Origin: Gammaproteobacteria bacterium
GTDB lineage: Bacteria; Pseudomonadota; Gammaproteobacteria; Steroidobacterales; Steroidobacteraceae
Assembly (NCBI GenBank): GCA_028293765.1
Contig: JAQGOG010000150.1
Coordinates: 19,780 to 83,779, forward strand
DNA length: 64,000 nt
Direction of reading: 5' to 3'
The number at the start of each line of letters is the position of its first letter. Within the stretch, counting starts at the first letter, position 1. Both the position numbers and the translations under genes were made by a program. The notes beneath the pieces were generated by a model, which searched no databases, was not told where the DNA came from, and saw only the letters and a list, made by a program, of their open reading frames with translations. Below, piece after piece: positions 61,402 to 64,000 of this stretch.

Positions 61402-61704
61402 AGTGAATCTCCTCTTATCGTGCGTTCCCGATGTGGCTTGCGCGGCGGCGTCGCGCCTGAAGTCATCGTTGTCGTTGTAGCGCGTCGGCCTGGCATCGGA
61501 CATGACCTGGATCAATGCAACGCGAATCCGCGATCAGGCGAGTCCCCGGGGAGCGCGCCAGGCGTCACACGAACTTGTCTTTTGAGGTTCACCATAGGCT
61601 TGGCCAGGTCTGTGCCAGGGGGCCCCGGTTGGAACCTGACCGAGACCGGCCCGTTGGCTTCAGGGAGGCGGCCGCGGTCACACGTGAAGGTCCACGAGGA
61701 CTCT
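61402..61704. other. Divergent promoter region without genes
   Basis: This 303-base spacer separates hsp20 (minus) from the exported protein gene (plus). I looked for a heat-shock sigma-32 promoter before hsp20 and did not find a convincing -35/-10 pair. No repeat or hairpin stands out. Confidence 0.3.
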
Positions 61705-62166
61705 ATGTCAGTTGCGAGAAGCATGGTAATCGCGACATTCTGGTTGGTGCTCGTTCCCGCCAGCTGTGCGACGACGCGCGGCGCGATCGTTAGAGCGGCT
61801 GACAGACTCGAGCGTAACGCCGATGCGTTTGACAGCGATACGCGCTACGCGCCGGATCCCACTTACTCGGTTACCGGCTACTTGCGCGGTGCCCGCGAGT
61901 TTGTCGAGCAGGCGCACGGCTTTCGCCGGATGGTAGACAGCGCTAGTGACCGAGAAGTTATTTTCGGGTTCGAGCATCTTTGGCGCAGCTATCGCGCGCT
62001 ACGCGACGAGGTCTTTCGTTTGCATAGCCGTCAGGCCCGGGCTGATCTCCAGCCCGTAACGGAAGCGTTTGTCGACGTCCAGCGTATTGTCAAGAACGGG
62101 TATTCGTACGCCGACAGCTCTCTTTACGCTAGCGGCGGCTACCAGTTCGATCCGTACTACAACTGA
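61705..62166 (+). CDS. Exported protein of unknown function, possible lipoprotein
   Basis: A 153-residue protein starting at the ATG at 61705 with CGAGGA upstream. Its leader is SMVIATFWLVLVPASCATTRG: the Cys after PAS could be lipidated, though Pro at -3 is unusual. The mature part is helical and charged (IVRAADRLERNADAFDSDTR; SYRALRDEVFRLHSRQARAD) and ends in a Tyr-rich tail (YSYADSSLYASGGYQFDPYY). No family recognised. The long open frame upstream to 60859 is the antisense shadow of hsp20. Confidence 0.7.
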   Translation: MSVARSMVIATFWLVLVPASCATTRGAIVRAADRLERNADAFDSDTRYAPDPTYSVTGYLRGAREFVEQAHGFRRMVDSASDREVIFGFEHLWRSYRALRDEVFRLHSRQARADLQPVTEAFVDVQRIVKNGYSYADSSLYASGGYQFDPYYN

Positions 62167-62499
62167 CGCATAAAGGACAGCCGCTGTAGGCCTGTAGCCG
62201 CTCGCCGGATCCAGCGCTGTGCCGCCTTCATGCGCTGACAGCGCTCGTGCTGGAAAGCCCACTATTGCGAGACCGGAACGTCATCGTGACACCGAAGACT
62301 TTCCCGGCTCGGACTGCTCGGGATCGATCAACGCGCTCGGTGGGGTTGCTCAACAAGGCGAACTGCAGCCGCTCATCCGGCAGCGAGAGTGGCAATCCCA
62401 CGTATGAGCGTAAGGAGAGTCCTGCGCTCTACATCGTCAGTGCATCGCCACAATAAGGTCTGAGTCAACTCTTCTGGATCGACCGCAGATACTCGCGGA
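62167..62499. other. Spacer without supported features
   Basis: These 333 bases lie between the exported protein gene and the convergent GST gene. Short frames exist in several phases but none has a ribosome-binding site or protein character, and no strong hairpin was seen. Confidence 0.3.
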
Positions 62500-63192
62500 T
62501 CAGCCCGTTACCGCTGCGTGCAGCCTGTCGCAGTAGCGCACCAAATTTGGCCTCGAGGACAGCAAGGCCTTTAGCGGCGTCTCAATCTGGTAGAAATGGA
62601 TATTCGCAAGAAAACCATAGATACCCGCGTCCGCGCTGTGCATTTTTGGGCCGAAGAAGAATGCGGCATAGCCGATCGAATCGGCGAGTGCCTGCAAATC
62701 GGCCAGACCTCGAGCATATACCTGTTCAGCCTCGAAGCGCCCGATGCCCTGGTAATGGTATCGCTCGAAGTTGTACCGTTGGGCCGCTTCCAGGCCGCTT
62801 TGCGACAACGTCGGATGCGTTCGAAGCAGCGCGTCGCGGAACAGCGGCCAAAAGCGCGGGTCGCGCCATCGCGAATATGACATGACCCAATAGAGGTCAT
62901 CGAGGGTTCGGCGGACGAGAAGGCCCATCCGGCGTTGGTCGGCTGTCAGGTCGTCGTCGATGTCCAGCTGATATCGCCTGATCAGGTGGTCGATGATCGC
63001 GTCGCTATCGCCGACCGCCACACCGTCATCGCTGATATACGGCAGCTGTCCGCGCGGCGCCGCCGTCGCATCAAAGACGTGCTCGTGCCGGAAAGCCAAG
63101 CCGCAGAGCTTTAGAAAGGCGAAGACCTTCAAACCGTACGGGTTATTGTCAGCAACGCCGTAGAGCTCTGGGTAAGAAAACAGCGTCAGCAT
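62500..63192 (-). CDS. Glutathione S-transferase-family protein (FAX/metaxin-like)
   Basis: A 230-residue protein with a thioredoxin-like N-terminal domain (LTLFSYPELYGVADNNPYGL; RGQLPYISDDGVAVGDSDAI) and a helical C-terminal GST domain (AFFFGPKMHSADAGIYGFLA). The NPYGLKVFAFLKLCGLAF start and the GDSDAIIDHL motif place it in the subgroup related to eukaryotic failed-axon-connection/metaxin proteins and bacterial detoxifying GSTs. Substrate unknown. The ATG at 63192 is the only reasonable start. Confidence 0.9.
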   Translation of the reverse strand: MLTLFSYPELYGVADNNPYGLKVFAFLKLCGLAFRHEHVFDATAAPRGQLPYISDDGVAVGDSDAIIDHLIRRYQLDIDDDLTADQRRMGLLVRRTLDDLYWVMSYSRWRDPRFWPLFRDALLRTHPTLSQSGLEAAQRYNFERYHYQGIGRFEAEQVYARGLADLQALADSIGYAAFFFGPKMHSADAGIYGFLANIHFYQIETPLKALLSSRPNLVRYCDRLHAAVTG

Positions 63193-63841
63193 CCCGCGTC
63201 CTCGCCTTTCGATCCGGCTGGCGTGTGATTGCTAGGAAGAATTGACCTGTTGGCGTGGGGGACGAAGTATCGCTGCGTCGCGCACGGGATGCAATGCTAG
63301 ATAGCGAATCCAAACCTGCCAACGGCTCTGGATCAGCTACAGGTCGAGTGTGAAGCGCTTTCTCGACCTAGTCTCTCGTGTATGGCGCAGCGTCATGGGA
63401 CTGAGGCCCCCCTGCCTCTCGGACCTGAACGCACCTGCAGCCCCCGCCGCCGTTGAGCGAAGGCGACGACGGGATTCGGCCCGTTAAAAAAGCGCAGCCG
63501 GTGTCGGCATCAGTTTCCCGTCGACGCGACAACGCGGCCCACTCGCCACGATCTGACGAGCAACTCATACTGCCGTTGACGCTCCGGGACTAATCCAACT
63601 TCTTGACTCGCCTGTGCGCGTCCTCACGGATCCCGGTGGGCGATTGCGGATTCGGTGCAACTCTCACCACGCGGAGTCCCTGTGGACGTCATTCGACGAT
63701 GCGCATGTCATACAGCGCGTCCGCATCGCGGACACCGGCGCAAGATATTTGGGTCCCGCTCAACTGTCCACCAAACCGGGGGGGAACCCTAACACCCGCA
63801 TTTCGCGGGATTTGAGGGGTATCCGAAGAGCTGGATTTGAT
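63193..63841. other. Long gene-free stretch before the tRNA fragment
   Basis: These 649 bases contain no gene that I can support. A plus-strand frame (63614-63904) runs through the tRNA fragment and its final residues (RRDLNSGPLAPHG) are the well-known false translation of tRNA 3' ends. The low gene content next to an attachment-site-like sequence suits the junction of an inserted element. Confidence 0.45.
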
Positions 63842-63887
63842 TGGTCGGAGCGCCGAGATTTGAACTCGGGTCCCCTTGCACCCCATG
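63842..63887 (-). other. 3' half of tRNA-Pro(GGG), probable attachment-site scar
   Basis: Read on the minus strand this is the anticodon-loop-to-CCA half of tRNA-Pro: it starts CATGGGGTGCAAG (anticodon GGG, then the 3' anticodon stem). It continues through a T-arm whose 5-base stem CCGAG/CTCGG encloses TTCAAAT, and ends CGCTCCGACCA. The 5' half is absent: the bases that should complete the anticodon stem (CTTGC) read GTTCC, and no D-arm follows. Integrases commonly recombine at exactly this point, leaving a 3' duplicate at one element end. It is not a functional tRNA. Confidence 0.75.
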
Positions 63888-64000
63888 GAACTGAAATCGC
63901 CTGAAATCGTGTGAAACCGCCCGATATCGGTCCACACGTCTGGCACATACGGAGCGCAGCGTTGAAGTTTTCTTCTACTTGCGACGCAGAAACTCATGCC

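Noticed and set aside
61402..61704. Sigma-32 promoter or thermosensor upstream of hsp20
   Set aside because: No acceptable -35/-10 pair or ROSE-like hairpin covering the ribosome-binding site could be found by eye.
63842..63887. A complete tRNA gene
   Set aside because: Only the anticodon loop to CCA half can be folded; the acceptor 5' strand and D-arm are missing.
63614..63904. A 96-codon plus-strand ORF ending in RRDLNSGPLAPHG
   Set aside because: The end is the characteristic false translation of a tRNA 3' region in antisense; the upstream part has no ribosome-binding site or recognised domain.
63885..63925. CRISPR-like short repeats (CTGAAATCG units)
   Set aside because: Units are nine bases, only two are exact, and spacing is one base; far from CRISPR architecture.

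Overview
The window is GC-rich, densely coded proteobacterial chromosome. TonB-dependent uptake, a TPR-sulfotransferase, tripartite efflux pumps, an aa3-type oxidase subunit I and a FixJ-like response regulator fit a metabolically versatile, obligately respiratory Gammaproteobacterium (a Steroidobacteraceae/Nevskiales-type relative is my guess). No rRNA or other marker fixes the taxonomy. No CRISPR array, insertion sequence or prophage was seen. The last kilobase holds a 3'-half tRNA-Pro(GGG) fragment, which looks like the attachment-site scar of an integrated element.

Layout. 0.1-5.3 kb: a LysR regulator divergent from a complete EmrAB-OMF type tripartite efflux operon. 5.3-6.6 kb: a membrane diguanylate cyclase. 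6.7-14.1 kb: a methyl-group catabolic block (betaine-homocysteine methyltransferase, dimethylglycine/sarcosine dehydrogenase and LysR on the minus strand; aldehyde dehydrogenase and an enolase-superfamily enzyme divergently). 14.1-26.4 kb: a long minus-strand run of TonB receptor, TPR-sulfotransferase, choline-sulfatase-like sulfatase, secreted alpha/beta hydrolase, secreted ammonia-lyase homologue, PhnD-like binding protein, fatty-acid desaturase and MHS-type transporter. 26.7-29.6 kb: a second ammonia-lyase homologue divergent from an MFS transporter. 29.6-41.9 kb: heterotetrameric sarcosine oxidase (B-D-A-G) with a serine hydrolase, divergent from a GbcA-type Rieske oxygenase, a GMC oxidoreductase and two MFS transporters. 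42-52.7 kb: mixed housekeeping and envelope genes, with a panD remnant and a two-component cassette containing a porin and a PstS-like protein. 52.7-57.5 kb: an RND pump and RidA. 58.7-63.2 kb: an orphan cytochrome oxidase subunit I, Hsp20 and a GST.

Functional theme. Genes for nearly every step from choline-O-sulfate to glycine are present: sulfatase (choline sulfate to choline), GMC oxidase and aldehyde dehydrogenase (choline to glycine betaine), two alternative first demethylations (BHMT and the GbcA-type Rieske enzyme), dimethylglycine dehydrogenase and sarcosine oxidase. Within this context lie two members of the aromatic amino-acid ammonia-lyase family. Both have lost the Ala-Ser-Gly tripeptide that forms the MIO cofactor, and both have lost the tyrosine of the QD-x-Y-SLR motif. 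My leading hypothesis is that they are cofactor-free lyases acting on quaternary-ammonium (betaine) amino acids, as ergothionase does. I regard the 14-26 kb operon with its exported member as the most likely undescribed system here.
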